From positions 310,001 through 374,000 of the forward strand of contig NZ_VEWM01000010.1 in NCBI RefSeq assembly GCF_020662265.1: a stretch of 64,000 nt of DNA, in the 5' to 3' direction. Every line of letters begins with the position of its first letter. The stretch's first letter is position 1. A model generated the notes under the pieces. The model had not been told where the DNA came from. It was given only the letters and a program-made list of their open reading frames with translations, and did not search any database. Below are positions 1 to 8,879 of this stretch, piece by piece. The stretch comes from Psychrobacter sp. I-STPA6b (GTDB taxonomy: Bacteria > Pseudomonadota > Gammaproteobacteria > Pseudomonadales > Moraxellaceae). The translations under genes and the position numbers were made by a program.

Positions 1-1
1 T

Positions 2-2020
2 ATCGTTGGTGGTGGTGTTCGAGATACACTATTGGGTCTCAATCCTAAAGACTTTGATGCCGTTACCGATGCAAAACCACATGAAATAAAGGATTTGTTT
101 GGCAAGCGTTGCCGTATCATTGGTCGCCGTTTTCAGTTAGCCCATGTCTATTCTGGGCGGGATATGATTGAGGTAGCGACGTTTCGTGCGCCTCCAAAAG
201 ATGACATACATACGACCAATGAAGGTATGATTACCCGTGATAATGTCTGGGGTGATATAAAGCAGGACTTTGCTCGCCGAGACTTCTCTATTAATGCTAT
301 GTATTATCAACCTTTAAAAGGCATTGTTCATGACTTTTGTAATGCGCTGGCAGATATTGAAAATAAAACCCTACGTCTACTTGGTCATGCACCACTGCGC
401 ATAGAAGAAGACCCTGTACGTTTGCTACGAGCATTGCGATTTAAGGCAAAACTCGGTTTTGATTTTGATAAAGTTTTGTCTGAGCAGTTTCATGATGATA
501 ACTGGAAGCTGTTAGATCAGGTGTCACCACATCGTTTATATGATGAATCACAAAAGATGTTTACAGGTGGCTATTTGGTGCCATTGTTGCCTTTACTGTT
601 TGAGTATGGGGCAATCAAACATTTAATCATTTATCCACCTGAGACAGCGACCGCACTGGTTAAACAGGTAGCAATTAATACAGACAAACGTATTGCACAG
701 GGCAAGAGTATTAACCCTGCCTTCTTTTATGCTGCCCTGCTATGGGATAACTACCTATATCAACTGAATAAATTTAAAAAACGTAACATGCCTTTTGTTG
801 AGGCACAGCAACAAGCGGCCAGTAAAGTTATTGAACGTCAACGTATTAAAACAGCGATTCCTAAGTTTGCTGAGCAGTTTATTCGGGATATTTGGTTGAT
901 GCAGCCAAAATTGGCAAATCCAAGAGTACGGCAGATTGCACAGTTAGCCGACCACCCCAGATTCCGTGCAGCATTTGACTTTTTATTATTACGTGAGCAA
1001 TGTAATGATGCAGCAAACCCATTGTCAGAATCTACCAATGGTATGGGTGAATGGTGGCAAATCTTTCAAACACTTTCAGACAAACAGAAACAGCAAGCCA
1101 TTGATAGCTTTGCCAGTGATACACGTCGTGGACAAAGTAAGCGCAACCGTAACCGCAATCGTCATAATGATATTGAGCAGTCTGCGTCATCACATCAGTC
1201 AAATCAGACAAACCAGCCAGCTTATCAAAATACGACAGATACGATAGATGTGCCAAAACAGTCTCAGACTGAGTCCACTACATCACCTGAATTTAAAACT
1301 AAGTTGGCTCATAAGCAAATGAGCCGACCACAGCGCGCTCATTACGCTAAAGAGAGGGCGCAACTACAACAACTTTCCCTTGGTAAGCTGGCAGGTGATG
1401 AAAATAAATCACAAGAGCAACAACCACAGCCACTATTTACTATTAATGCACAAAAGCTTGCCAAACAAGTGCCAACAGCTCCAGTAGACGCAGATATAGC
1501 AGATACGATAGAAGCGCCAACAAAAAAAGATAGAGGTGAATTAACTGAGCGTACTTCTAAAATAGACCCTGCCAGCTCTACTAAGCCCCAGCATCAGGCA
1601 GTGGCACAAACATCAGCCCAGCGAGGCTCACAGACAGATAAAAGCCAAGCTCAAAAAGCAGTAGAGTTGCCACCACAAATAGTCGTACTACCCAAAGCGG
1701 ATGCCATACCAGCAAAGCGACGCCGTCGTCGTCAGCAGTCTGACCAAGTAACACAGTCAGCAACAGCAACTTTGGTAACTGGACAACAAACAGAGCAGGT
1801 TGCTTTACAAACTCAGCAACAAAAGACTACATCATCACCCAAAGCAGAGTCTTCAGTATCTCATGGTACCGAAGCAACAGCAGTGACACCAAAACAGATA
1901 GAAGTCCCTTCAGTAGTATCAGTACAACTGAGTCATGAGCGGATTCCTAGCGTACGGCGACGTCGTCAGCCCAGCTCAACGCAATCCATTGCTGAGCGTC
2001 AGCAAGCATCAGAGGCATAG
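2..2020 (+). CDS. pcnB: Poly(A) polymerase I, 5' end cut by window edge
   Basis: Adds 3' poly(A) tails to RNA and so promotes RNA decay. The reading frame is open from base 2, with IVGGGVRD just before the first internal start, matching the class II nucleotidyltransferase motif; the PKDFD segment follows and carries the catalytic aspartates. The RNA-binding and C-terminal neck regions run to about residue 350. After that come about 320 residues rich in Gln, Ser, Thr and Lys with no visible fold and basic patches (AKRRRRRQQ, PSVRRRRQP). Family members are usually about 450-500 residues, so this tail is unusually long. folK starts six bases after the stop, as in many gammaproteobacteria. Family assignment is firm; a function for the tail is unknown, though RNA binding by the Arg patches is plausible. 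Confidence 0.93.
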   Translation: MVGGGVRDTLLGLNPKDFDAVTDAKPHEIKDLFGKRCRIIGRRFQLAHVYSGRDMIEVATFRAPPKDDIHTTNEGMITRDNVWGDIKQDFARRDFSINAMYYQPLKGIVHDFCNALADIENKTLRLLGHAPLRIEEDPVRLLRALRFKAKLGFDFDKVLSEQFHDDNWKLLDQVSPHRLYDESQKMFTGGYLVPLLPLLFEYGAIKHLIIYPPETATALVKQVAINTDKRIAQGKSINPAFFYAALLWDNYLYQLNKFKKRNMPFVEAQQQAASKVIERQRIKTAIPKFAEQFIRDIWLMQPKLANPRVRQIAQLADHPRFRAAFDFLLLREQCNDAANPLSESTNGMGEWWQIFQTLSDKQKQQAIDSFASDTRRGQSKRNRNRNRHNDIEQSASSHQSNQTNQPAYQNTTDTIDVPKQSQTESTTSPEFKTKLAHKQMSRPQRAHYAKERAQLQQLSLGKLAGDENKSQEQQPQPLFTINAQKLAKQVPTAPVDADIADTIEAPTKKDRGELTERTSKIDPASSTKPQHQAVAQTSAQRGSQTDKSQAQKAVELPPQIVVLPKADAIPAKRRRRRQQSDQVTQSATATLVTGQQTEQVALQTQQQKTTSSPKAESSVSHGTEATAVTPKQIEVPSVVSVQLSHERIPSVRRRRQPSSTQSIAERQQASEA

Positions 2021-2026
2021 ACACGC

Positions 2027-2551
2027 ATGCAAAGCACAACCCATGACAGCAATGCCATCTGGCAACAATGCTACCTTGGACTAGGCAGTAATTTAAGCAA
2101 CGAATTGGGCAATCCAAAACAACATATTGCCCAAGCCATTGCTCAGCTTAAAGCACATCCGCATATTCGTCATATACAAGTATCCTCACTGTATAGCTCC
2201 AAACCAATGGGACCTCAAGACCAACCTGACTTTATCAATGCTGTTGTTGGCTTAGAAACAACCCTAGAGCCTTTGCAACTGCTGGATACTTGCCAGCAAC
2301 TTGAACAAAATGCCCAACGTCAGCGCCTCCGTCATTGGGGAGAACGTAGCCTAGACGTTGACATACTGCTGTATGGTGAACAACATATCCAACTGCCCAC
2401 CCTAACAATTCCTCATGCTGGTATTAACCAGCGTAACTTTGTACTTGTGCCATTGGCTGAGCTAAACCCCAAACTAATCATTCATGGCAAAAGTATTGAA
2501 CAATACCCCATGAGCCACGACTATACAGGATTACGGAAGTTACCCACATAA
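2027..2551 (+). CDS. folK: HPPK, 6-hydroxymethyl-7,8-dihydropterin pyrophosphokinase
   Basis: Transfers pyrophosphate from ATP to 6-hydroxymethyl-7,8-dihydropterin in folate synthesis, in the cytoplasm. Seen: the GLGSNL start of the fold near residue 18, the DFINAVVGLET segment and the RSLDVDILLYG signature holding the metal-binding aspartates. At 174 residues it is slightly longer than typical (about 160), from an N-terminal extension of about 12 residues. It begins six bases after pcnB, so the two are probably co-transcribed. The order pcnB-folk-panB-panC is a known conserved arrangement. Confidence 0.94.
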   Translation: MQSTTHDSNAIWQQCYLGLGSNLSNELGNPKQHIAQAIAQLKAHPHIRHIQVSSLYSSKPMGPQDQPDFINAVVGLETTLEPLQLLDTCQQLEQNAQRQRLRHWGERSLDVDILLYGEQHIQLPTLTIPHAGINQRNFVLVPLAELNPKLIIHGKSIEQYPMSHDYTGLRKLPT

Positions 2552-2677
2552 CCCATCAATCATCCCATAATCGCAACGGTCTAAACCATCCTATTAGCCC
2601 GAGTAATCCCAACAATCGCAATAACCTTCAACCCCTTGATAGAGTGATAACTCATTAGCCAACATACGGATAAACTC

Positions 2678-3478
2678 ATGATTACACTAACCACCCTCAA
2701 CAAATACAAAAAAGATGGCAGAAAGTTTAGCTGTCTTACCTGTTATGACGCCATGTTTGCCAAAATGATGCAGACTGCTGAAATTGACACCATCTTAATT
2801 GGTGACAGCCTTGGTATGGTTGTACAAGGACATGACTCAACCTTACCCGTAAGTGTTGCTGACATGGCATACCACACCGCCAACGTTGCCCGCAGTAACA
2901 AACATGCCCTTATCCTTGCTGACTTGCCATTTATGAGTTATAGCACCCTGACTGATGCCATTGCCAATGCTCGTACCTTGATGCAAGCAGGTGCTCACGT
3001 CATCAAAATTGAAGGTGGTGCAGAACTATGCCCCATCATCTCAACCCTTGCCCAAGCTGGTACACCCACCTGTATTCACCTTGGATTGACGCCACAATCA
3101 GTGAACGTCTTTGGTGGTTATAAAGTACAAGGTAAAAGTGAAGACAGCGCTGAAAAACTACTGAATGATGCCAAAGCCGTTGCTGATGCAGGTGCAGGAC
3201 TACTCGTTCTTGAATGTGTACCAGCACCTCTTGCCAAAGCCGTTACCGAAGCCGTTGACATCCCCGTCATAGGCATAGGCGCGGGGGCAGATACAGATGG
3301 ACAAGTACTCGTCATGCATGACATGCTAGGGGTTACACATGGTCGCGTTGCCCGATTTGTCCATGACTTCTTAACTGACGAGCGTAATGAATCAGGCAGT
3401 GTAGCAGAGGCTTTTGCCTTATTCCATCGCTCTGTCATGGAAGGCAGTTACCCTCAAGAAAAGCATCAATTTAACTGA
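2678..3478 (+). CDS. panB: 3-methyl-2-oxobutanoate hydroxymethyltransferase
   Basis: First committed step of pantothenate synthesis: adds a hydroxymethyl group from 5,10-methylene-THF to 2-oxoisovalerate, giving ketopantoate. Seen: the start MITLTTLNKYKKDGRKFSCL, the metal-binding segment IGDSLGMVVQGHD, KIEGG, and GIGAG near residue 200. The length of 266 residues is normal. Codon choice is richer in C than in the neighbours (many GCC, ACC and CTT codons), a trait shared with panC. It follows folK by about 126 bases with no evident terminator and precedes panC. Confidence 0.96.
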   Translation: MITLTTLNKYKKDGRKFSCLTCYDAMFAKMMQTAEIDTILIGDSLGMVVQGHDSTLPVSVADMAYHTANVARSNKHALILADLPFMSYSTLTDAIANARTLMQAGAHVIKIEGGAELCPIISTLAQAGTPTCIHLGLTPQSVNVFGGYKVQGKSEDSAEKLLNDAKAVADAGAGLLVLECVPAPLAKAVTEAVDIPVIGIGAGADTDGQVLVMHDMLGVTHGRVARFVHDFLTDERNESGSVAEAFALFHRSVMEGSYPQEKHQFN

Positions 3479-3532
3479 TAAAATAACAATAAATGGATAA
3501 ATAGCCAATCCTGCCGACCGCTTGTATCTGCC

Positions 3533-3621
3533 TTGCTGATGGCGTGCAGACTTACGTGTCTGCCAGCATTCCATCTAAACGAGCGACTACTGCCAGCCAC
3601 AGTCTGCATCACCATCAGCGA
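3533..3621. repeat. Long imperfect inverted repeat between panB and panC
   Basis: The arm at 3533-3551 (core CTGATGGCGTGCAGAC) is nearly complementary to the arm at 3602-3621 (core GTCTGCATCACCATCAG). A smaller hairpin, GCAGAC-TTAC-GTGTCTGC, starts inside the first arm. The spacer is richer in G+C than the surrounding intergenic DNA. It could be an mRNA structure between the two pan genes, a processing or attenuation site, or a remnant of a mobile palindrome. No poly-T follows the outer stem, so a simple terminator is unlikely. Confidence 0.6.
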
Positions 3622-3728
3622 CGTCAGGATACCGCTCACGTCAGGGCTAAAAAGCCTTACTTAAATCACATTCATTGACTTATTTACCATTACAAACAAG
3701 CGCATCATCAAAAATAAGAGACCGCATC

Positions 3729-4613
3729 ATGACCACCACCTTAACCAGTATCCAAAGCCTACGTGATATCCTAAAGCCACACCGTGCTAACAAACGCATC
3801 GCCTTAGTACCAACCATGGGCAACCTACATGATGGACACCTATCCTTAGTCAAACTTGCCAAACAACATGCTGACATTGTCGTAGTGAGCATTTTTGTTA
3901 ACCCCACCCAGTTTGGAGAAGGCGAAGACCTAGACAGTTACCCACGTACCTTAGAAGCGGACACACAAAAATTAGCAAGCATTGACACAAACTATATCTT
4001 TGCACCCAGTGTTGATGATATGTACCCAGTATTACCACCACCCACACAAGTGCTGGCAGGTGACATTAGTACCCAGCTTTGTGGCAAATCACGCCCGACT
4101 CACTTTGATGGTGTTGGCTTAGTCGTTAGCAAGCTTTTTAACATCGTTGCCCCAGATGTTGCAGTCTTTGGACAAAAAGACTATCAACAGCTTGCCATTA
4201 TTCGTCAAATAGCTCGAGACCTAAGCTATGATATCGACATTGTCTCAGCCCCCATCGTACGTGCAGATGATGGATTGGCATTATCCTCACGCAACCAATA
4301 CCTGACTGCCACCGAGCGAAGCATCGCACCAACTTTACATCAAGAAGTCACAAGACTGGCAGAGAAACTGGCACAAGGTGTGCATATCAATAACGCATCA
4401 GAAACAGACCTTAGCCTTCTACAAAGCCTAATTGATGAAAGTATCACACAGATTAATGAAGCTGGGTTTAAAGTAGATTATCTTGAAGTTAGACAGCAAA
4501 ATTTACAAGACATCACCAACACAAAACAAGATACCGCATTGGTGATATTAACGGCCGCTTGGCTGGGTAAAGCACGCTTATTGGATAACCAACAAGTGCA
4601 AGTAGCGGTTTAA
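3729..4613 (+). CDS. panC: Pantothenate synthetase
   Basis: ATP-dependent condensation of pantoate with beta-alanine to make pantothenate. Seen: VPTMGNLHDGHLSL with the HxGH-type nucleotide motif, VVSIFVNPTQFG, VFGQKDYQQL, and the LSSRNQYL segment that contains the KMSKS-like loop. The start at 3729 is chosen because AAGAGACC lies just upstream and it gives 294 residues, near the family norm of about 280; an upstream start at 3675 would add 18 non-conserved residues. It is separated from panB by a structured spacer of about 250 bases. Confidence 0.95.
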   Translation: MTTTLTSIQSLRDILKPHRANKRIALVPTMGNLHDGHLSLVKLAKQHADIVVVSIFVNPTQFGEGEDLDSYPRTLEADTQKLASIDTNYIFAPSVDDMYPVLPPPTQVLAGDISTQLCGKSRPTHFDGVGLVVSKLFNIVAPDVAVFGQKDYQQLAIIRQIARDLSYDIDIVSAPIVRADDGLALSSRNQYLTATERSIAPTLHQEVTRLAEKLAQGVHINNASETDLSLLQSLIDESITQINEAGFKVDYLEVRQQNLQDITNTKQDTALVILTAAWLGKARLLDNQQVQVAV

Positions 4614-4706
4614 CAGTTCCTATATAAATATTGACAGTAGGTTAAATTCACCGTACATACAATACGGTTTTTATCTGTTAAATTCTTTATGATAGGCAAA
4701 AGTATG

Positions 4707-4826
4707 TAGGGTTTGTTGAACATTCATTTTCATAGGAAAAATTTAGCCAATTTTTACATGAAAGTAAAAAGTAGCTATATCCCTTATAGGTATTAGCCTA
4801 ATGGGGTGAAAGTTCAACAGACCCTA
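4707..4826. mobile_element. MITE-like element, complete copy (about 120 bp)
   Basis: Terminal inverted repeats AGGGTTTGTTGAAC (left) and GTTCAACAGACCCT (right) match at 13 of 14 positions and are flanked by TA on each side. The interior is non-coding and contains AATTTAGCCAATTTTTACAT followed by an AAAGTAAAA block that recurs in other copies at 35795-35918, 45380-45465 and 58348-58467. TA-flanked short inverted-repeat elements without a transposase fit MITEs mobilised by IS630/Tc1-mariner or IS5 (IS427 group) transposases; the parent family is an inference. It ends about 28 bases before the rapZ start and may affect its expression. Confidence 0.8.
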
Positions 4827-4854
4827 GGCTTATAGAATGATAAATAGGAGTTTT

Positions 4855-5769
4855 ATGATGAGTTGCAGTAGTGCACAGCCTTCTGTCAATATCTTAATCG
4901 TCTCAGGACGCTCAGGCTCAGGAAAAACCTCAGTCCTTAATATATTAGAGGACTTCGGTTACTATGCCATTGATAACTTGCCTTTGTCCTTGATACCTGA
5001 TGCGGCTGCCAAGCTCATCAAAGAAAGTGGCATTCATAAAGTTGCCTTAGGTGTTGATGTGCGTACACCCAGAGCGGACTTATCCAACTTTGTTCATATT
5101 GAAGATGAGTTGGTTGCTACTTATGGCAATGATGCAGTTAAAGTACTGTATGTCACCGCACAAGAGTCTGTATTGGTTGCCCGTTTTGATGCCACACGAC
5201 GGGTACATCCTTTAATGGCAAGTACAGATAATCCAGTGAATAACCTGCCCAATGCCATTAAAAAAGAAATTGACTTGTTAGAGCCGATTGCCAGCCGTGC
5301 TTATGTTAAAATTGACACCAGCCAGCTCAATATTCATCAGCTTAAAGAGCAAGTGCGAGACCATATTGGCGTTGATAATAAAGTGACTGTCAATTTGCTA
5401 TCATTTGGCTTTAAATATGGTATTCCAATTGATGCAGACTTTGTTTTTGATGTCCGTATCTTACCCAATCCACACTGGAAGCCTGAGCTACGCGTACAAA
5501 CAGGATTGGATAACCCTGTTAAAGAATTTTTTGCTGACTACCCAGAAGTGGAAGAAATGCAGGCTGATATTGCACGGTTTTTACAGCGCTGGTTACCTGA
5601 GTTCTTGCATAATAACCGCCATACAGTCACCATTGGCATTGGTTGTACAGGTGGAAAACACCGCTCAGTATTTATTACTCAGAGCCTAGCAGAAAATCTA
5701 GCAACGATACTGCCAGAAGATTTGAAGGTGGTGGCAAAGCACCGTGAAAAACCACGTTGGACAGCATAG
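4855..5769 (+). CDS. rapZ: RNase adapter protein RapZ
   Basis: Nucleotide-binding adapter that in Escherichia coli binds glucosamine-6-phosphate and directs RNase E to the sRNA GlmZ, tuning cell-wall precursor synthesis. Seen: Walker A GRSGSGKTS near the N terminus, the DNLPLSLIPD segment, VDVRTP, and the C-terminal GCTGGKHRSV and HREKPRW motifs of the RNA-binding half. The start at 4855 is chosen because TAGGAG precedes it at good spacing; this gives 304 residues, slightly above the usual 284. It is not next to ptsN or hpf as in enterics. A MITE lies immediately upstream, so part of the promoter region may be element-derived. Confidence 0.94.
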   Translation: MMSCSSAQPSVNILIVSGRSGSGKTSVLNILEDFGYYAIDNLPLSLIPDAAAKLIKESGIHKVALGVDVRTPRADLSNFVHIEDELVATYGNDAVKVLYVTAQESVLVARFDATRRVHPLMASTDNPVNNLPNAIKKEIDLLEPIASRAYVKIDTSQLNIHQLKEQVRDHIGVDNKVTVNLLSFGFKYGIPIDADFVFDVRILPNPHWKPELRVQTGLDNPVKEFFADYPEVEEMQADIARFLQRWLPEFLHNNRHTVTIGIGCTGGKHRSVFITQSLAENLATILPEDLKVVAKHREKPRWTA

Positions 5770-5847
5770 TTATTTAGCAAATAGTTGTTTAGTAAAGAGT
5801 GCTGGATAGAAACTGTTAAAGTAAAGAAAACTACTAAAGAGAGATTT

Positions 5848-6354
5848 ATGATTGACTGGTCAGAGCAGGACATGCGCGTTTCACGCACTGAGCTAAAAAA
5901 AGCTCATGAGCGTCTGCAACAGTTGGCAGAGCCACTGGCAAATTTATCAAAAAAACAGATAAAAAAACTGCCAGTAACAGAATATTTTGTCGATGAGCTG
6001 ACAGCGCTGGCTGATATTAGCAGTGCCAATGCACGTAATCGTCAGATTAAACGAGTGGGAAAGCTGATTAGTGAAGAAAATCGCCATGATTTGGTGGATG
6101 CACTGTTTCAGATTCGCTTTAGCCCAGAGCAAGCAGCAAAAGTTGAGGCATGGTATACCCGCTTAAATATCAATGATGAGTCCACTCTCAAACAGTTTGT
6201 AAAGCAATTTTCGGCTTCTGAGCGTAACAGCTTATATCAACTATTGTTATGGATAGAGTATGCCAAACATATGAATGATGATGAGCTACTGGCTGAATCT
6301 GAAACTGATTTATTAAGCTATATCAAGGAAGTGGCAATATTGTCACAACTTTAA
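5848..6354 (+). CDS. darP: Ribosome biogenesis factor DarP (YjgA, DUF615)
   Basis: Small mostly helical protein that associates with 50S precursors in E. coli and helps late maturation of the peptidyl transferase centre. Seen: SRTELKKAHERLQQLAEPLA, LSKKQIKKLP, and the conserved helix ARNRQIKRVGKLI, which are hallmarks of the family. The start at 5848 (MIDWSEQ) is preceded by AAAGAGAG and gives 168 residues, the usual length; the longer frame from 5785 adds 21 atypical residues. It lies 78 bases after rapZ on the same strand. Confidence 0.9.
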   Translation: MIDWSEQDMRVSRTELKKAHERLQQLAEPLANLSKKQIKKLPVTEYFVDELTALADISSANARNRQIKRVGKLISEENRHDLVDALFQIRFSPEQAAKVEAWYTRLNINDESTLKQFVKQFSASERNSLYQLLLWIEYAKHMNDDELLAESETDLLSYIKEVAILSQL

Positions 6355-6443
6355 AGACTAAAACAATCCCTGCTAATCTAGCAAAAAAAGTTAGTCATAT
6401 TTTGTTGCAAAACCTTATCGCAAAATGACGGTGTTATAAAATG

Positions 6444-6477
6444 CTGTCATAGTGGCGTCATACTTTTTTTGAATAAT
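6444..6477 (+). promoter_or_regulatory. Candidate PhoB box and -10 for phoD
   Basis: CTGTCAT at 6444-6450 and GCGTCAT at 6455-6461 are two 7-base half sites spaced exactly 11 bases start to start, the arrangement of a Pho box. A GAATAAT -10-like hexamer follows at 6471-6477. The next gene encodes a PhoD phosphatase, so control by phosphate starvation through PhoB is a natural reading. No phoB is in the window. Confidence 0.65.
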
Positions 6478-6513
6478 GCCTGTATTTTAATTGAGTAAAT
6501 AGAGGCGCCCGCT

Positions 6514-8391
6514 ATGAGCCAGCAACCCCCTTTTAATCCTACACCACAGCCGATACATAATATCATCACTGATACAGCTAAAACCTCAGCAACACAGAAG
6601 CTCTCTAAAGTCACAGAAAACAACATCACACCACTAAGTCGCCGTCGTTTTATTCAAAGTGTCGGAGCAACGGCTGCTGGTAGTATGGGTCTGGGCTTGG
6701 TTGGCTGTAAAAATGATAGCCAAAGAGTTCCTTATCAGCCGCCGTATCTTGAGCAGTCAGAGTTTGCTTTTGAGCATGGGATTGCCAGTGGTGATCCATT
6801 AGCAGATAAAGTAATTTTATGGACTCGTATCACACCAAAAAACCCTGTAGATAAAGTCTTAGTACATTGGGAAATTGCTCGTGATGAACAGATGCAAGAG
6901 GTGGTCAATAAAGGAGAAGTATCTACCTCAGCACGTCAAGACTATACGGTAAAGGTGGATGCAGACGGGCTACAACCTAATACCATATATTATTATCGGT
7001 TTACGGTGGCAAAGACAAAAGTACAAAGCCGTATTGGACGTACAAAAACGCTACCAGTTGCAGATGTCTCACAAGTCAAACTGGCGGTGTTTAGCTGTGC
7101 GAATTATCCTGCAGGTTATTTTCATGTGTATGCCGATGCAGCTCATCGTGATGACATCGATGTTTGCGTACATTTGGGTGACTATATTTATGAGTATGGT
7201 CGTACCAGCATCAATCAAAATGGTGAGAAAGTACCTGCTTATGCCTCAGCACATGCCTCTGAGCTGGAGCGTGAAGTGATGCCAGAGACAGAGATTGTCA
7301 GTATTCAAGACTATCGTCTGCGTCACGCTCAATATAAAACAGATCCAGATTTACAAAGACTCCATGAGCGTATTCCTATGATTGCAGTTTGGGATGACCA
7401 TGAGCTAAGTAATGATACCTTTAAAGATGGTGCAGAGAACCATCAGCCAGATGTTGAAGGGAAATGGGATACTCGTAAACTATCTGCGGTAACGGCATAT
7501 CATGAATGGATGCCGACTCGTAACCAAGTACCTAGTGAGATTTATCGTCGTTTTGACTTTGGCTCACTGTTAAGCCTGCACATGCTTGATACTCGAGTAG
7601 TGGGACGAGATAAACAGTTAGATTATCAAAGCTATGTCACGATTGATTCTGCTACAGGTGCAATGGGTTTAGATGCTGCCAAGTTTACTCAAGACATTTA
7701 TGATCAAAATCGCCATCTTTTAGGATTAAAGCAGACAAACTGGCTGGTCAGTCAGTTACAACAATCACAAGCAACATGGCAACTACTCGGTCAGCAAATT
7801 TTGATGGCTCGTATGCTGATGCCAGCCCCTGTGATACTAAACATTGTTAACCCTAATGCAGGGGTTGATTTGATGACTTATCTCAGTATGGCGCAAAAGG
7901 CAAAGGCGAACCCTGAGCAGTTAAGTGCAACTGAGCAAGCAATTTTGGCACAGCCTGCTATTCCCTATAACCTAGATGCGTGGGATGGCTATGCAGCAGC
8001 ACGTGAGCTGGTACTCAAGGCAGCCAAGAGCCTTAATAAAAATCTGGTGGTATTATCAGGGGATACACATAATGCATGGGCAAGCAACCTGAAGACAGTG
8101 GAAGGTGAGTCAGTGGGTGTTGAGTTTGCGACCAGCTCGGTATCTTCGCCTGGTTTTGAAGAGTATCTGCCAGATACTGACCCCAAGCTACTACAAATGG
8201 TATTGCCACAACTGGTAGCAGATTTGCAGTATTGTAACACCCATCAACGAGGTTATATGCTGATTACTGTGACGGCAGAGCAGTGTCAGTCAGACTGGAT
8301 ATTTGTCAGCGATATTTTAAAGCCAACCTATAGCAGTCAAGTTGAAAAGACGCTGTATAGTAAAGTGGGTAAAAATACAATCAGTGAATAA
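6514..8391 (+). CDS. phoD: Alkaline phosphatase D family protein, Tat-exported lipoprotein
   Basis: Phosphodiesterase/phosphomonoesterase of the PhoD family, used to release phosphate from esters outside the cytoplasm. Seen: a twin-arginine motif SRRRFIQ near residue 42, a hydrophobic stretch ending in GLVGC (Cys65), which suggests a lipid-anchored Tat substrate, then FEHGIASGDPLADKVILWTR (N-terminal PhoD domain), VFSCANYP, HLGDYIYEYG, AVWDDHELSND and LSGDTHNAW with metal-binding residues. 625 residues is somewhat longer than Bacillus PhoD (about 580), partly from a 40-residue extension before the RR motif. A Pho box lies upstream. Substrate preference cannot be read from the sequence. Confidence 0.92.
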   Translation: MSQQPPFNPTPQPIHNIITDTAKTSATQKLSKVTENNITPLSRRRFIQSVGATAAGSMGLGLVGCKNDSQRVPYQPPYLEQSEFAFEHGIASGDPLADKVILWTRITPKNPVDKVLVHWEIARDEQMQEVVNKGEVSTSARQDYTVKVDADGLQPNTIYYYRFTVAKTKVQSRIGRTKTLPVADVSQVKLAVFSCANYPAGYFHVYADAAHRDDIDVCVHLGDYIYEYGRTSINQNGEKVPAYASAHASELEREVMPETEIVSIQDYRLRHAQYKTDPDLQRLHERIPMIAVWDDHELSNDTFKDGAENHQPDVEGKWDTRKLSAVTAYHEWMPTRNQVPSEIYRRFDFGSLLSLHMLDTRVVGRDKQLDYQSYVTIDSATGAMGLDAAKFTQDIYDQNRHLLGLKQTNWLVSQLQQSQATWQLLGQQILMARMLMPAPVILNIVNPNAGVDLMTYLSMAQKAKANPEQLSATEQAILAQPAIPYNLDAWDGYAAARELVLKAAKSLNKNLVVLSGDTHNAWASNLKTVEGESVGVEFATSSVSSPGFEEYLPDTDPKLLQMVLPQLVADLQYCNTHQRGYMLITVTAEQCQSDWIFVSDILKPTYSSQVEKTLYSKVGKNTISE

Positions 8392-8429
8392 TCTAACAGT
8401 TTTTAGCAGTTGAAGGTTGCTTTTGTCTA

Positions 8430-8741
8430 TTAGATATCAAGCATCTGTATCACATCATAAGCAGGCGTTTCATAAGGATGCGCCTGTTTTAGTGCCGCTA
8501 TGACAGCGTGAATCTTATTGTTTGCAACCACCATTTCTACCCGCCATTCTGCAACTTGTTCTATTTCATTGTGTTGTCCGATATGTGGCTGACTACCTGA
8601 TAGAGGTTTAAACTGTCCTGTCCCTTGTACCTGCCAACAGCAGTGGGAATAGTTGCCAATCGTGCCTGCACCTGCGGAAAATAGGGCAGTTTTAACAGCT
8701 TCCAAATGACTATTAGGAATAAATACGGTGAGTTTATACAT
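8430..8741 (-). CDS. NIF3/YqfO-like small protein
   Basis: A 103-residue protein resembling the CutA/PII-like domain inserted in NIF3/YqfO proteins, here standing alone. Seen: the start MYKLTVFIPNSHLEAVKTAL, GAGTIGNYSHCCW, the GTGQFKPLSGSQPHIG segment and KQAHPYETPAYDV near the end, all typical of the domain. Its molecular role is not established. It is convergent with phoD and lies downstream of purC on the same strand, but the terminator at 8811-8846 separates them. Confidence 0.82.
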   Translation of the reverse strand: MYKLTVFIPNSHLEAVKTALFSAGAGTIGNYSHCCWQVQGTGQFKPLSGSQPHIGQHNEIEQVAEWRVEMVVANNKIHAVIAALKQAHPYETPAYDVIQMLDI

Positions 8742-8810
8742 GGTTGTTTGTCCTTAATTATTTGTTCTATAGTCAGAGATAAAGACTCAGTAGTTATACA
8801 TGAGCAACAA

Positions 8811-8846
8811 ATAAAAAGCTGAACATAACCTTGTTATATTCAGCTT
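8811..8846 (-). terminator. Rho-independent terminator after purC
   Basis: Stem AAGCTGAACATAAC (8816-8829) pairs with GTTATATTCAGCTT (8833-8846) with one mismatch and a 3-base loop. On the minus strand it is followed by TTTTTAT. It sits about 35 bases after the purC stop. Confidence 0.85.
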
Positions 8847-8879
8847 GTATCTGTTATTTGTTTGGTGGATAAAGAGCTA

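Noticed and set aside
3118-3438. Minus-strand open frame inside panB
   Set aside because: Ser/Thr-rich shadow of the panB coding strand; panB has full motif support.
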